DNA of 64,000 bases, taken from Pseudomonas monsensis (lineage in GTDB: Bacteria > Pseudomonadota > Gammaproteobacteria > Pseudomonadales > Pseudomonadaceae). The stretch lies in contig NZ_CP077087.1 of assembly GCF_014268495.2 (NCBI RefSeq), forward strand, positions 2,917,501-2,981,500, written 5' to 3'. The notes under the pieces were generated by a model. The model did no database searches, was not told where the DNA came from, and worked only from the letters and a program-made list of their open reading frames with translations. Both the position numbers and the translations under genes were made by a program. Below, in pieces: positions 53,255 through 61,683 of the stretch. Positions within the stretch are counted from its first letter, which is position 1, and every line of letters begins with the position of its first letter.

Positions 53255-53380
53255 GGCGGGTTACCTGTGATGATCGGGGGTGGTGCTGATCACAGTAGTC
53301 CGCAGGGCGGAGCATTCAAACGGCCAATATTCGGGAAGATCGGGTGACCAATCTGTGGATTTTCAGCGCTTGCAAATAAG

Positions 53381-53476
53381 CCATCGCTGGCAAGCCAGCT
53401 CCCACAGGATTCAGCGTCGTTCGAAAATTAATGTACGACACAAAAAATTGTGGGAGCTGGCTTGCCAGCGATGGCG
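53381..53476. repeat. Inverted REP pair (GCTGGCTTGCCAGC type)
   Basis: GCCATCGCTGGCAAGCCAGC and its complement flank about 50 bases between the cupin and ABM-domain genes. Confidence 0.85.
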
Positions 53477-53484
53477 TCAGCAAG

Positions 53485-53778
53485 TCAAACGATAGGAAAC
53501 GAGTTGAAATCGACGCTATTGGCCAGCCGGCTATCAATCAGGTCAATAAACCCCTGCGCCTCGGGCCGGTTGAAATGCGCCTGCATCGCCGCCTCCGACT
53601 GCCAATGGGCGCTGACCGTCCAGCGGTGGCTGTCCTCGGGGCAGCGGTCGACCAGGTAGGAATCGCAGCCGGGTGTCTCGCGCAAGGTGTCGACGATCCT
53701 CTGCAGTTGCCTGCCCAGCTCCTCCGAGCGGCCGGCGGCGGCCTGCACCTGAACGGTGTTGATCACTTCGTTGGACAT
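53485..53778 (-). CDS. Antibiotic biosynthesis monooxygenase (ABM) domain protein
   Basis: A 97-aa ferredoxin-like dimeric ABM domain: INTVQVQAAAGRSEELGRQL at the N-terminus, PGCDSYLVDRCPEDSHRW in the central strands and WQSEAAMQAHFNRPEAQGF in the last helix. Such proteins degrade quinones or haem or act without cofactor. AAGGAG lies 6-11 bases before the ATG. It lies downstream of the MocR gene in the same direction (123-bp gap) and may be part of the response it controls. Confidence 0.88.
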   Translation of the reverse strand: MSNEVINTVQVQAAAGRSEELGRQLQRIVDTLRETPGCDSYLVDRCPEDSHRWTVSAHWQSEAAMQAHFNRPEAQGFIDLIDSRLANSVDFNSFPIV

Positions 53779-53901
53779 TGCTCACACTCCTTAATCAGGC
53801 CGGACGAGTCCTGCTCATTGAGGGATAACGCTGATGCAGAATAGGCCTGCACCCCCGGATCACCAATAACCAATCGGCGGTTAATCACCCAGTCCAATCA
53901 T

Positions 53902-55335
53902 TCACGCAACTTGTTGCAGGATGTCGCGCAGGCGATCCAGAGCGATATCAATGTCCAGCGTTTCAATGGCGCCGAAACCGAAGTACAAGCCGTTTTTCGC
54001 CGGTTGCTGGTCATAGAAAATGTCGATGGAGTACAGGCCGACCTCGACCCTTTTCGCCAGTTCGATCACCAGCGGCAGATCGATCGGCACCTTGCAGAGC
54101 ACCGCCATATGAAAGCCCGCACTGGCTGGCACCGCGTCGAGCCAGGGCGACAGATCGGTCGCCATGCGCGCCAGAATCCGTTCGCGGCGCTGGGCGTAAA
54201 TCGCGTGGCAGCGGCGGATGTGCTTGAGCAGACAACCCTCGGCGATGAACTTGGCCAGCGCCCATTGCGGCAGGGTCGGGGCATGCTGGTCGGTGAGTTT
54301 TTTGGCGCGAATCACCGCTTCGAGGATCGCCGGCGGCAGGATCGCGTAGCCCAGGCGCAGCTCTGGCAGCAGGGTTTTGGAGAACGTGCCGACATAGGCG
54401 ACGATGCCGCGCTGATCGAGGTCGTGCAGTGAGTCAGTGGGGCGACCTTCGTAGCGGAATTCGCTGTCATAGTCGTCCTCGATGATGATCGCCCCCAGCT
54501 CATAGGCCCGGGCCAGCAAGGCTTCACGGCGCGCCTGGCTCATCGACATGCCCAGCGGGAACTGGTGTGACGGGGTGACGTAAATCAGCCGCGTGCCCTC
54601 GGGAATCTGCTCGGCCACAATGCCTTCGGCATCCACCGGCACACCGACCACTTGTGCGCCGTGGGTGCCGAACAGCAGACGCGCTGGCGGGTAGCCCGGG
54701 TCTTCCATTGCCACCCGGCTGCCGGGGCTGATCAGCACGCGGGAGATCAAGTCCAGCGCCTGTTGTGCACCGTTGCACACCACGATGTCTTCGTCCTGGC
54801 AGTTGATCCCGCGTGAGAACGCGATGTGCCCGGCAATCGCATGGCGCAGCGCCGGAAGGCCTTCGGGCACGCTGTAGAAACCCTTGGAGGGGGCCATCTG
54901 GCGCATGGCGTGCGAGACGCAGCGGCGCCAGTCGTCATGGGGAAACTGGCCCTTGCTGGTGGCGCCGCCGATGAAGTCGTAGCGCAGCGAGCCTTGCAGC
55001 GTTGGGTGCTGCAGGAACATCGGCAGGGTGCGCCAGCGCTCGATCACCTCGGCGCTGGCCAGTTCAGTGTGGCTTTGCTTGCGCTGAATCTGCGCCGGGC
55101 GCGCATTGACGTAAGTGCCTTTGCCGATCACTCCGGTGAGGAAGTTTTCGTAGGTCAACTGGGCGTAGGTGTCGGAAATGGTCTTGCGCGAGATGCCCAG
55201 TTGTTCGGCCAACAGGCGGCTGGGCGGCAACTGCGTGCCCGCCGCCAGCCGCCCGGATTCGATGGCCCCGCGCAGCTGTTGGTACAACTGGCCGGCGAGG
55301 TCCTTGCGGCCGTTGATCACCACGTGAAGTTCCAT
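53902..55335 (-). CDS. MocR-type regulator (GntR helix-turn-helix fused to class I aminotransferase)
   Basis: A 477-aa PLP-dependent regulator. The N-terminal winged HTH is at residues 12-75 (LPPSRLLAEQLGISRKTISD). The aminotransferase-like domain runs from about residue 115, with PLP lysine in GTFSKTLLPELRLGY, DDYDSEFRYEGRP and CNGAQQALDLISRVL. The ATG at 55335 gives the family N-terminus; the longer frame is not conserved-looking. MocR proteins usually act on the divergent neighbour, here the AhpD-like gene at 55664. Confidence 0.94.
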   Translation of the reverse strand: MELHVVINGRKDLAGQLYQQLRGAIESGRLAAGTQLPPSRLLAEQLGISRKTISDTYAQLTYENFLTGVIGKGTYVNARPAQIQRKQSHTELASAEVIERWRTLPMFLQHPTLQGSLRYDFIGGATSKGQFPHDDWRRCVSHAMRQMAPSKGFYSVPEGLPALRHAIAGHIAFSRGINCQDEDIVVCNGAQQALDLISRVLISPGSRVAMEDPGYPPARLLFGTHGAQVVGVPVDAEGIVAEQIPEGTRLIYVTPSHQFPLGMSMSQARREALLARAYELGAIIIEDDYDSEFRYEGRPTDSLHDLDQRGIVAYVGTFSKTLLPELRLGYAILPPAILEAVIRAKKLTDQHAPTLPQWALAKFIAEGCLLKHIRRCHAIYAQRRERILARMATDLSPWLDAVPASAGFHMAVLCKVPIDLPLVIELAKRVEVGLYSIDIFYDQQPAKNGLYFGFGAIETLDIDIALDRLRDILQQVA

Positions 55336-55437
55336 ACCGACGAGGCTCCGGGGGGCTATTGGTGTGCCCGCCAGATTACCGCTGTTGCGTGTTCGGCAAT
55401 AGTTGCGCACCACAAAAACCCGAAATTGGCCTCAATC

Positions 55438-55533
55438 CCCTGTCGGAGTGAGCCTGCTCGCGATAGCGGTGTATCAGGCGAAATATTCTTTGGATGTGCC
55501 GACGTAATCGCGGGCAAGCCCGCTCTCACAGTG
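55438..55533. repeat. Diverged inverted REP pair
   Basis: CCTGTCGGAGTGAGCCTGCTCGCGA and TCGCGGGCAAGCCCGCTCTCACAG form an imperfect doublet within the MocR/AhpD divergent region. The rest (55336-55437, 55534-55663) has no gene; the promoters and MocR sites must be here, but I saw no convincing repeats. Confidence 0.7.
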
Positions 55534-55663
55534 TTTTGCAGTGCCCGCAAGAAATCGTATTTTTCCTGTCAGTGGTGTAGCGGTTTTCCGTGCAATTGGG
55601 GCTGTAACGCGCAGGTGTCGGCGTTTACGGTGAAGTCATTATTCCGTCTGCCGAGACCTGCCC

Positions 55664-56104
55664 ATGAGCCCGCGCCTGGATTACTACAATGCGTCGCCCA
55701 AGGCGATGAAAGCGATGATCGCGATGGAGGCGCTGACCAGCCACCTGAGCATCGAACAGCCGTTGCTGCAACTGATCAGGATCCGTGCCTCGCAGCTCAA
55801 TGGCTGCGCGTTCTGTACTGACATGCACTCGGTGGATGCACGGCGCGCGGGGGAGAGTGATCGGCGTTTGTATGCGATCGCGGTGTGGCGTGACAGCGGC
55901 TTCTTCAACCCGCGTGAGCGTGCGGCGCTGGCCTGGACCGAGGCGGTGACGTTGTTGGCTGAAAGTCATGTGCCCGATGAGGTGTACCAGCAGGCCAAGG
56001 CGCAGATGAGCGAAGCGGAACTGGTGGACCTGACGATCGCCGTGACCACGATCAACAGCTGGAATCGCCTGGCCGTCAGCTTCCGCCAAACCCCCAGTGA
56101 CTGA
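55664..56104 (+). CDS. AhpD-like carboxymuconolactone decarboxylase family protein
   Basis: A 146-aa AhpD-fold protein with the redox CxxC motif CAFCTDMHSVDAR (residues 48-60), which marks the alkylhydroperoxidase branch rather than true decarboxylases. It likely uses a Cys-Cys-His relay to reduce peroxides or electrophiles. It is divergent from the MocR gene, and such MocR/AhpD pairs are common; induction by MocR is inferred. The ABM protein at 53485 may belong to the same response. Confidence 0.92.
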   Translation: MSPRLDYYNASPKAMKAMIAMEALTSHLSIEQPLLQLIRIRASQLNGCAFCTDMHSVDARRAGESDRRLYAIAVWRDSGFFNPRERAALAWTEAVTLLAESHVPDEVYQQAKAQMSEAELVDLTIAVTTINSWNRLAVSFRQTPSD

Positions 56105-56117
56105 CGTACACATTCAC

Positions 56118-56252
56118 CTGTGGCGAGGGGATTTATCCCCGTTGGGTTGCGAAGCAGCCCCCAAACCTTACAACTCGGTACATCAGGCTCACCCTGCGCA
56201 GCGGGTTTACGACTGCTGCGCAGCCGAACGGGGATGAATCCCCTCGCCACAG
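56118..56252. repeat. Long inverted repeat (TGTGGCGAGGGGATT.ATCCCC family)
   Basis: CTGTGGCGAGGGGATTTATC and GGGGATGAATCCCCTCGCCA form inverted ends, with an inner GCTGCGCAG arm. Same family as 33062-33194. The right end runs directly into the tandem array at 56251. Confidence 0.82.
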
Positions 56253-56440
56253 GTTGGGAGCCTCCCTGCAGGTTAGTGAGTCTCCCTGCAGGTTGGTGAG
56301 CTTCCCTACAGGTTGGGAGCCTGCCTACAGGTTGTGAGCCTGCCTACAGGTTATTGAGCCTCCCTGCAGGTGTGTGAGTTCGCTCCTTACAGGTTAGTGA
56401 GTTGCCTCCTTACAGGTGTGTGAGTTCCTTGCCCCCAGGT
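56251..56440. repeat. Degenerate tandem array of nine 19-23 bp units
   Basis: Units all start AGGT and follow AGGTTrGTGAGccTcCCTgC, for example AGGTTAGTGAGTCTCCCTGC and AGGTTGGGAGCCTGCCTAC. Unit lengths vary (19, 20, 23), so it is not coding. The last three units share a longer TTCGCTCCTTAC-like end, which suggests higher-order growth. It fills the gap between two convergent genes. Confidence 0.85.
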
Positions 56441-56447
56441 GGATGTG

Positions 56448-56792
56448 TCATTTATTGATGAGTGGAGAGGTGCCGGCATTGGCTGGTGGGCGTTGCGGTT
56501 TTACCGAGGTGCCGAAAGTATTGCCCATTCGCGTGCTGGTCGCGGCCGGGGTTGCGAGGCCCACCTGATTCGGTGGCCGCTTGTTGACGGGCACATTCAG
56601 CGCTTGCTGATTTTTCTCCGCCGCCGCTGCGCCTTGCGGGTTGTTGCCCATCTGCTGGCTCAGGCAATCGTAGTTCGGCGCCTTGTACCCGCCGACCGTC
56701 ACCTCGACACAGCCCAAGGGGTCTTCGGCAAAAGCGCTCGACAGCGCCGTCAACAACAGCCCGCCAAGGCTGAATCGCCACAGTGTGTTCAT
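56448..56792 (-). CDS. Small exported protein, 114 aa
   Basis: The signal peptide MNTLWRFSLGGLLLTALSSAFA is followed by a mature part with one likely disulphide (LGCVEVTVGGYKAPNYDCLS) and a Pro/Asn-rich low-complexity tail (NVPVNKRPPNQVGLATPA). No family is recognised. GGAGG lies 6-10 bases before the ATG. It is divergent from the Vre-like genes by 123 bp. In its position it could be a substrate or accessory of the signalling/secretion locus, but nothing in the sequence proves that. Confidence 0.7.
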   Translation of the reverse strand: MNTLWRFSLGGLLLTALSSAFAEDPLGCVEVTVGGYKAPNYDCLSQQMGNNPQGAAAAEKNQQALNVPVNKRPPNQVGLATPAATSTRMGNTFGTSVKPQRPPANAGTSPLINK

Positions 56793-56915
56793 GCTCGCCT
56801 CCTGGCCGGCCCGGAGGGGCCGCGCTATGGCTTGAGTCTAGTGCAAGCCTTGCGCAAATCCCGTGATGGTTTTTTTGCACCGTCCGTCACACCAGATTCA
56901 TAAACAGCCCTCAGG

Positions 56916-57665
56916 ATGACGATTTCCAAGGATTCGTCAGCCGTGCAGCGAGGCAGTTCCAGGGACGGTTTTCAGCGTTCAACGAGACTTGTGCGCCGGA
57001 TGTGTCTGGGGTGGCTGCTTGGCTGTGCAGCGGGCCACGCCATGGCCGACGCGGTGCCGGCGGACTTGCGCATGACGCTGCATATTCCGGCACAGGATCT
57101 GGCGCACGCGCTGGACCAGTACAGCCACGCCACCGGCGTAGCGGTGCTGGTCGACAGTCAGTTGAGTCGCGGTCGTCGCTCGCTGGCAGTGGACGGTGAG
57201 TACACCGCCGCCGATGCCTTGCGTCGATTGCTCGGCGGCAGTGGTTTGATGGCGCGTTATGCCCGGGACGATGCGTTTACGTTGCAAGTGGCGCAGGTCG
57301 AAGACGTGCCGGCGCCGCCACAAAAACAGACGCCCGAAAGCGTTGCCGTCAACCGCAGTTACGCCACGGCCGTGCAAGCGGCCATCGAGCGCAACCTGTG
57401 CCGTTCGCCGCTGACCCGTCCGGGCAGTTATCGCGCGGTGTTGCAGGTGTGGGTCGGGCGTGACGGCGTGGTGCAGCACAACCGGTTGGTCACCTCGACC
57501 GGCGATGTACGGCGCGACAATGCGCTGGTAGAGAGCTTTCGCAATCTCAGGATCGACCGGCCGACGCCCAGCGCCTTGCGTCAGCCGGTCACGTTGCTGT
57601 TGTTACCGGAGTCGTCAGGGAAACGCATGGAATGCACCACATGGGAAGGAGTTTCCGGGGGATGA
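56916..57665 (+). CDS. vreA: VreA-like signalling protein: STN domain plus TonB-like C-terminus, no beta-barrel
   Basis: A 249-aa exported protein. The signal peptide is RRMCLGWLLGCAAGHAMADA (about residues 27-46). An STN (secretin/TonB short N-terminal) domain at about 52-105 has LHIPAQDLAHALDQYSHATG and AADALRRLLGGSGL. A C-terminal region (about 145-240, YRAVLQVWVGRDGVVQHNRL) resembles TonB C-domains. There is no room for a 22-strand receptor. That architecture, followed by an ECF sigma and FecR gene, is that of P. aeruginosa VreA of the PUMA3 system. The ATG at 57000 is an alternative start. It is coupled to the sigma gene by ATGA. Confidence 0.8.
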   Translation: MTISKDSSAVQRGSSRDGFQRSTRLVRRMCLGWLLGCAAGHAMADAVPADLRMTLHIPAQDLAHALDQYSHATGVAVLVDSQLSRGRRSLAVDGEYTAADALRRLLGGSGLMARYARDDAFTLQVAQVEDVPAPPQKQTPESVAVNRSYATAVQAAIERNLCRSPLTRPGSYRAVLQVWVGRDGVVQHNRLVTSTGDVRRDNALVESFRNLRIDRPTPSALRQPVTLLLLPESSGKRMECTTWEGVSGG

Positions 57666-58213
57666 AAGACACCGGACAAGGTTCGATGGTCCAACTGTTC
57701 CTGACGTCCTACGAGGACTTTCGGGTGCGCCTGCGCAGGCGTCTCGGTTCGGAAGACCTGGCCAACGACGTGCTGCACGAAACCTACCTGCGGGTCGACC
57801 GCATGGAGACGCCGCCGAACGTCCTGCGGCCCAACGCCTACCTCTATCGCATGGCCCTGAACATCGCTGCCGACCGCCGCCAGGCCGATGCACGCCTGCT
57901 CACCGGCGAGGAAGTCGAGGAACTGCTGCAAATCGGTGACGAAGCCCTCGATCCGGCGCGGGTGGTGGGCGGGCAAAAGGAAATCCAGTCCCTGCTCAGT
58001 GCCCTCTACGAGCTGCCCGCACGCCGTCGCAGAATTTTCATCGCTGCGCGGCTGGAAGAGGCGCCGCACCTGGAGATTTCCCAGCGTTTTGGCATTTCCA
58101 CGCGCATGGTCGAGAAGGAAATCAAAGCCGCGTTGGGCTTTTGTGCAGCGAAACTGGAAAGAAAAGTGTTTCAGCGGTTCGGTCGCGGGGCCGGAAAACC
58201 GTCTTCTGAATAG
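57662..58213 (+). CDS. vreI: ECF sigma factor, iron-starvation (FecI/VreI) type
   Basis: A 183-aa sigma factor. Region 2 (residues 8-80) includes VQLFLTSYEDFRVRLRRRLG and YLYRMALNIAADRRQAD. Region 4 (about 120-175) includes LYELPARRRRIFIAARLEE and ISQRFGISTRMVEKEIKAAL. The start overlaps the VreA-like stop (ATGA), and GGAG lies 10-13 bases upstream. In cell-surface signalling it is held inactive by the FecR-type protein until the STN domain reports a signal. Confidence 0.87.
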   Translation: MKDTGQGSMVQLFLTSYEDFRVRLRRRLGSEDLANDVLHETYLRVDRMETPPNVLRPNAYLYRMALNIAADRRQADARLLTGEEVEELLQIGDEALDPARVVGGQKEIQSLLSALYELPARRRRIFIAARLEEAPHLEISQRFGISTRMVEKEIKAALGFCAAKLERKVFQRFGRGAGKPSSE

Positions 58214-58244
58214 TGCCCGATCAATTCGTTGAGAATCTGCGCGT

Positions 58245-59183
58245 TTGAACATCTTTCGACTGACACCTGCCGAGCCATCGGCGGCCGACAATCTGCACAG
58301 CGAAGCCCGCGACTGGCTGGTCCTGCTGACCTCCGGCCGCGCCACCGTGGCCGATGCCCGCGCCCTGCGCGACTGGTGCGCACAGAGTGCCGAGCATGCG
58401 CAGGCGTTCGAGCAGGCCAAGGTTATGTGGCATCAGTTGCAACCGGCCATGGAGCAGATGCAGGCGCCCCGGCGCTTCGGTCGCCGGGCGTTTCTCGGTG
58501 GCGCGATTGCTGCGTCGGCGGCGTTTTTGCTGGTGCGCGGGACGATTCCTGGCGGGTTTGAAGGGCTGGGCGCTGACTACATAACCGAAGTCGGTCAGCA
58601 GCGTCGTTTCGAACCGGCGCAGGGTGTGAGCCTGGAGCTGAACACCCAGACGCGGATCAACCAGCGCGCAGTCGATGACGGCGTGCAGGGTTTTGAGCTG
58701 GTCAGTGGTGAGGTTGAAGTGCAGACCGCGCGGTTGCCGCTGGCGATGCAGGCTGGGGGAGGGTGGTTGCGGGCGAGTCAGGCGCGTTTCAACTTGCGTA
58801 ACACTGATCAGCAAGTTTGCGTGACCTGCCTTGATGGTACGGTTGAAGTCGACGTAGAAGGCCGCAGCCTGCGCCTCGAACCGGGGCAGCAAGTGACCTA
58901 CGATGCGCGGCAGGTTGGCAGTGTGCAGAGTGTCGACACCGCGGCGGTGATGAACTGGCGTCAGCAGGTGTTGGTGTTCAACGGCGCCACGCTCAGCCAG
59001 ATGGTTGATGAGATCAACCGCTATCGGCCTGGGATGTTGTTGCTGCTTAACCGGGAGCTGGGGCAGCGGCGGGTGCAGGCGCGGTTCAGTCTTGATCAAC
59101 TTGCCGGGGTTGCGTTGTTGATTCGCGATGCTTATGGCGTCAAATGCACTGAGTTGCCGGGTGGCGTCGTTGTTTTGAGTTAG
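58245..59183 (+). CDS. vreR: FecR/VreR-type anti-sigma factor, TTG start
   Basis: A 312-aa transmembrane sigma regulator. The cytosolic anti-sigma part (DUF4880-like, residues 15-65, with RDWLVLLTSGRATVADARAL) is followed by a membrane helix (RRAFLGGAIAASAAFLLVRG, 80-99) whose twin Arg fits the Tat-linked insertion known for FecR proteins. The periplasmic FecR domain follows (CLDGTVEVDVEGRSLRLEPG) and then an STN-like C-terminus. No ATG or GTG is available: an in-frame stop at 58230 leaves TTG at 58245 as the only plausible start, with GAGAA upstream. Its last codons are duplicated in the repeats behind it. Confidence 0.88.
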   Translation: MNIFRLTPAEPSAADNLHSEARDWLVLLTSGRATVADARALRDWCAQSAEHAQAFEQAKVMWHQLQPAMEQMQAPRRFGRRAFLGGAIAASAAFLLVRGTIPGGFEGLGADYITEVGQQRRFEPAQGVSLELNTQTRINQRAVDDGVQGFELVSGEVEVQTARLPLAMQAGGGWLRASQARFNLRNTDQQVCVTCLDGTVEVDVEGRSLRLEPGQQVTYDARQVGSVQSVDTAAVMNWRQQVLVFNGATLSQMVDEINRYRPGMLLLLNRELGQRRVQARFSLDQLAGVALLIRDAYGVKCTELPGGVVVLS

Positions 59184-59764
59184 TGGGTTTGAACGTGTAC
59201 ATATCCGTTGCTGCGGTAACGGCCGCTTAGGGTTCCGCCCTTACGGCGGGTCACCTTTTCCAAACGCCGAAAAGGTAACCCAAAAGGCTTGCTCCTACGT
59301 GCGGCCCGCTCGCTGGGGCTCGGGGTTCCTTCGCTCCGGTATCCATCCGGGCGCATCGCCTCCGGTTTGCTTCGCTGCACCTCCTCTCGATGTGTTTGGC
59401 TGCGCCAAACGGTCGCTGCGCTCCCACCCCCGGATGAATCCCTCCACTCAGCCTTCCGAAGTCGCCCATGGATCAAGATCAAAAGCTGCAGCCGAGCTTG
59501 CGCTCATCCTGTTGAGTGGGGCGGCTTTGCCGCTTGGGTTGTGCGCACATTGAAACGGTGGGAGCGAGCTTGCTCGCGAAGGCGGCCTGCCAGCCGACCA
59601 ATCCCCAACTGACTCCACCCAACCCCTGTGGGAGCTGGCTTGCCAGCGATGACGTCCTGACATCCAACCAACCTCCAACTGCCCGCCCTCAATCCCTGTG
59701 GGAGCTGGCTTGCCAGCGATGGCGCCCTACCAGCCAACCAATCCCCAACTGACCTCACCCAATC
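59163..59764. repeat. Large tandem repeat, copy 1 (602 bp)
   Basis: Begins inside vreR (GGCGTCGTTGTTTTGAGTTAG, its last codons and stop) and contains a core of about 370 bp with inverted repeats (for example CACCTTTTCC..GAAAAGGT). REP elements of both types follow. Unit length is set by the recurrence of the start at 59765. No supported gene. Confidence 0.93.
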
Positions 59765-60367
59765 GGCGTCGTTGTTTTGAGTTAGTTGGTTTGAACGTGT
59801 ACATATCCGTTGCTGCGGTAACGGCCGCTTAGGGTTCCGCCCTTACGGCGGGTCACCTTTTCCAAACGCCGAAAAGGTAACCCAAAAGGCTTGCTCCTAC
59901 GTGCGGCCCGCTCGCTGGGGCTCGGGGTTCCCTCGCTCCGGGCTCCATCCGGGCGCATCGCCTCCGGTTTGCTTCGCTGCACCTCCTCTCGATGCATTTG
60001 GCTGCGCCAAACGGTCGCTGCGCTCCCACCCCCGGATGAATCCCTCCACTCAGCCTTCCGAAGTCGCCCATGGATCAAGATCAAAAGCTGCAGCCGAGCT
60101 TGCGCTCATCCTGTTGAGTGGGGCGGCTTTGCCGCTTGGGTTGTACGCACATTAAAACGGTGGGAGCGAGCTTGCTCGCGAAGGCGGCCTGCCAGCCGAC
60201 CAAACCCCAACTGACTCCACCCAACCCCTGTGGGAGCTGGCTTGCCAGCGATGACGCCCTGCCAGTCAACCAATCCCCAACTGACGCCACCCAATCCCAC
60301 TGTGGGAGCGAGCTTGCTCGCGAAGACGTCCTGACAGCCAACCAATCCCCAACTAACCTGCCCAATC
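59765..60367. repeat. Large tandem repeat, copy 2 (603 bp)
   Basis: Repeats copy 1 from the vreR tail onward with only scattered substitutions in the core (for example GGTATCC to GGGCTCC, GATGTG to GATGCA). The REP section is rearranged: the last REP is of the GAGCTTGCTCGCGA type instead. Confidence 0.93.
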
Positions 60368-61040
60368 GGCGTCGTTGTTTTGAGTTAGTTGGTTTGAACG
60401 TGTACATATCCGTTGCTGCGGTAACGGCCGCTTAGGGTTCCGCCCTTACGGCGGGTCACCTTTTCCAAACGCCGAAAAGGTAACCCAAAAGGCTTGCTCC
60501 TACGTGCGGCCCGCTCGCTGAGGCTCGGGGTTCCTTCGCTCCGGGATCCATCCGGGCGCATCGCCTCCGGTTTGCTTCGCTGCACCTCCTCTCGATGCAT
60601 TTGGCTGCGCCAAACGGTCGCTGCGCTCCCACCCCCGGATGAATCCCTCCACTCAGCCTTCCGAAGTCGCCCATGGATCAAGATCAAAAGCTGCAGCCGA
60701 GCTAACGCTCATCCTGTTGAGTGGGGCGGCTTTGCCGCTTGGGTTGTACGCACATTAAAACGGTGGGAGCGAGCTTGCTCGCGAAGGCGGCCTGCCAGCC
60801 GACCAATCCCCAACTGACTCCACCCAACCCCTGTGGGAGCTGGCTTGCCAGCGATGACGCCCTGCCAGTCAACCAACTCCCAACTGACCTCACACGATCC
60901 AATTGTAGGAGTGGGCCTGCTCGCGATGACGGCCTGACATCCAACCAACCTCCAACTGACCGCCCCCAATCCCTGTGGGAGCTGGCTTGCCAGCGATGAC
61001 AACCTACCAGCCAACCAATCCCCAACTGACCTAACCCAAT
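60368..61040. repeat. Large tandem repeat, copy 3 (about 670 bp)
   Basis: Same vreR-tail start and core, then an enlarged REP section with an extra diverged REP (GTAGGAGTGGGCCTGCTCGCG). It ends about 35 bp before the hxcW-like stop codon. Together the three copies fill the 1.9-kb gap 59184-61074. Confidence 0.9.
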
Positions 61041-61074
61041 CCCAACCCAGGACCTGCCCACATCACAGCCAGTC

Positions 61075-61683
61075 TCACTCCAACGGCCCAATCACCTGCC
61101 GATACCTTTCAACCCCCTGCGCCGTCTGCCGGGTCAGCCGAATCTCCAGCCCCACCGGATTCTCCCGCCGATTGCCACTCAACTGCCGCCACCCCTTGTC
61201 CGGCTCCCAAACCCGCACCTGCGCATCGCTGACCTCGCTTAACACCGCCACGCCATCGGTCGGCGCCGGCAGCGGATAACGACTCCGCGCCGCCGCCACC
61301 GCACGGTACAACGTGTCGCCCTTAAGCCACCAACGCACCCGCTGCAAAGCCCCAGGCTGGTCAGCCGCGGTGCGAATGATATCCAGCCGAAACCCCTTGC
61401 TATCACTGCTACGTACAGTCATCGCGGGCGGCGCCGTCACTGGCTCATCGTTCGCGCCGACTTTCTTCGGCTCACTCAATTCAATGCCCGCACGCATGTC
61501 CACATCCCGCTGCAGCTGATTCAACGTCCGCAGCAGGGCGTCACTCTGTTCACCACTGGCCTGCAAATGACTGTCCGCCCGCGTCACACTGTCCAGCCCA
61601 CGCCAGGCAATCAAACTCACCACCGCCATCAGCAGAATCGCGACCATCACCTCAATCAGCGTAAAACCCTGTTGGCCCTTCAT
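61075..61683 (-). CDS. hxcW: Type II secretion pseudopilin GspJ (HxcW-like)
   Basis: A 202-aa minor pseudopilin. The prepilin motif KGQQG^FTLIEVMVAILLMA lies at the N-terminus, with Gly before the cleavage point and Glu5. The body fits GspJ (PulJ/XcpW): FRLDIIRTAADQPGALQRVR and VRWWLKGDTLYRAV. The ATG at 61683 overlaps the GspH stop by ATGA. Two genes from vreR, it occupies the position of hxcW as I recall the P. aeruginosa hxc locus. Partners GspE, F, G, L, M and the secretin are not in the window, so it cannot work with local genes alone. Confidence 0.82.
   Translation of the reverse strand: MKGQQGFTLIEVMVAILLMAVVSLIAWRGLDSVTRADSHLQASGEQSDALLRTLNQLQRDVDMRAGIELSEPKKVGANDEPVTAPPAMTVRSSDSKGFRLDIIRTAADQPGALQRVRWWLKGDTLYRAVAAARSRYPLPAPTDGVAVLSEVSDAQVRVWEPDKGWRQLSGNRRENPVGLEIRLTRQTAQGVERYRQVIGPLE

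Noticed and set aside
56251..56440. Tandem array as a CRISPR
   Set aside because: Units adjoin with no unique spacers, vary in length and have no cas genes nearby.
56884..56901. Possible Pho box before the VreA-like gene (CCGTCAC-ACCA-GATTCAT)
   Set aside because: Only about 10 of 14 positions fit, and the expected -10 position falls on the annotated start codon; too weak without expression data, though the P. aeruginosa system is phosphate-linked.
59289..60817. Three repeated ~107-codon plus-strand and ~100-codon minus-strand frames in the large repeats
   Set aside because: They follow the repeat unit, overlap each other on both strands and run into REP elements; no domain or ribosome site.
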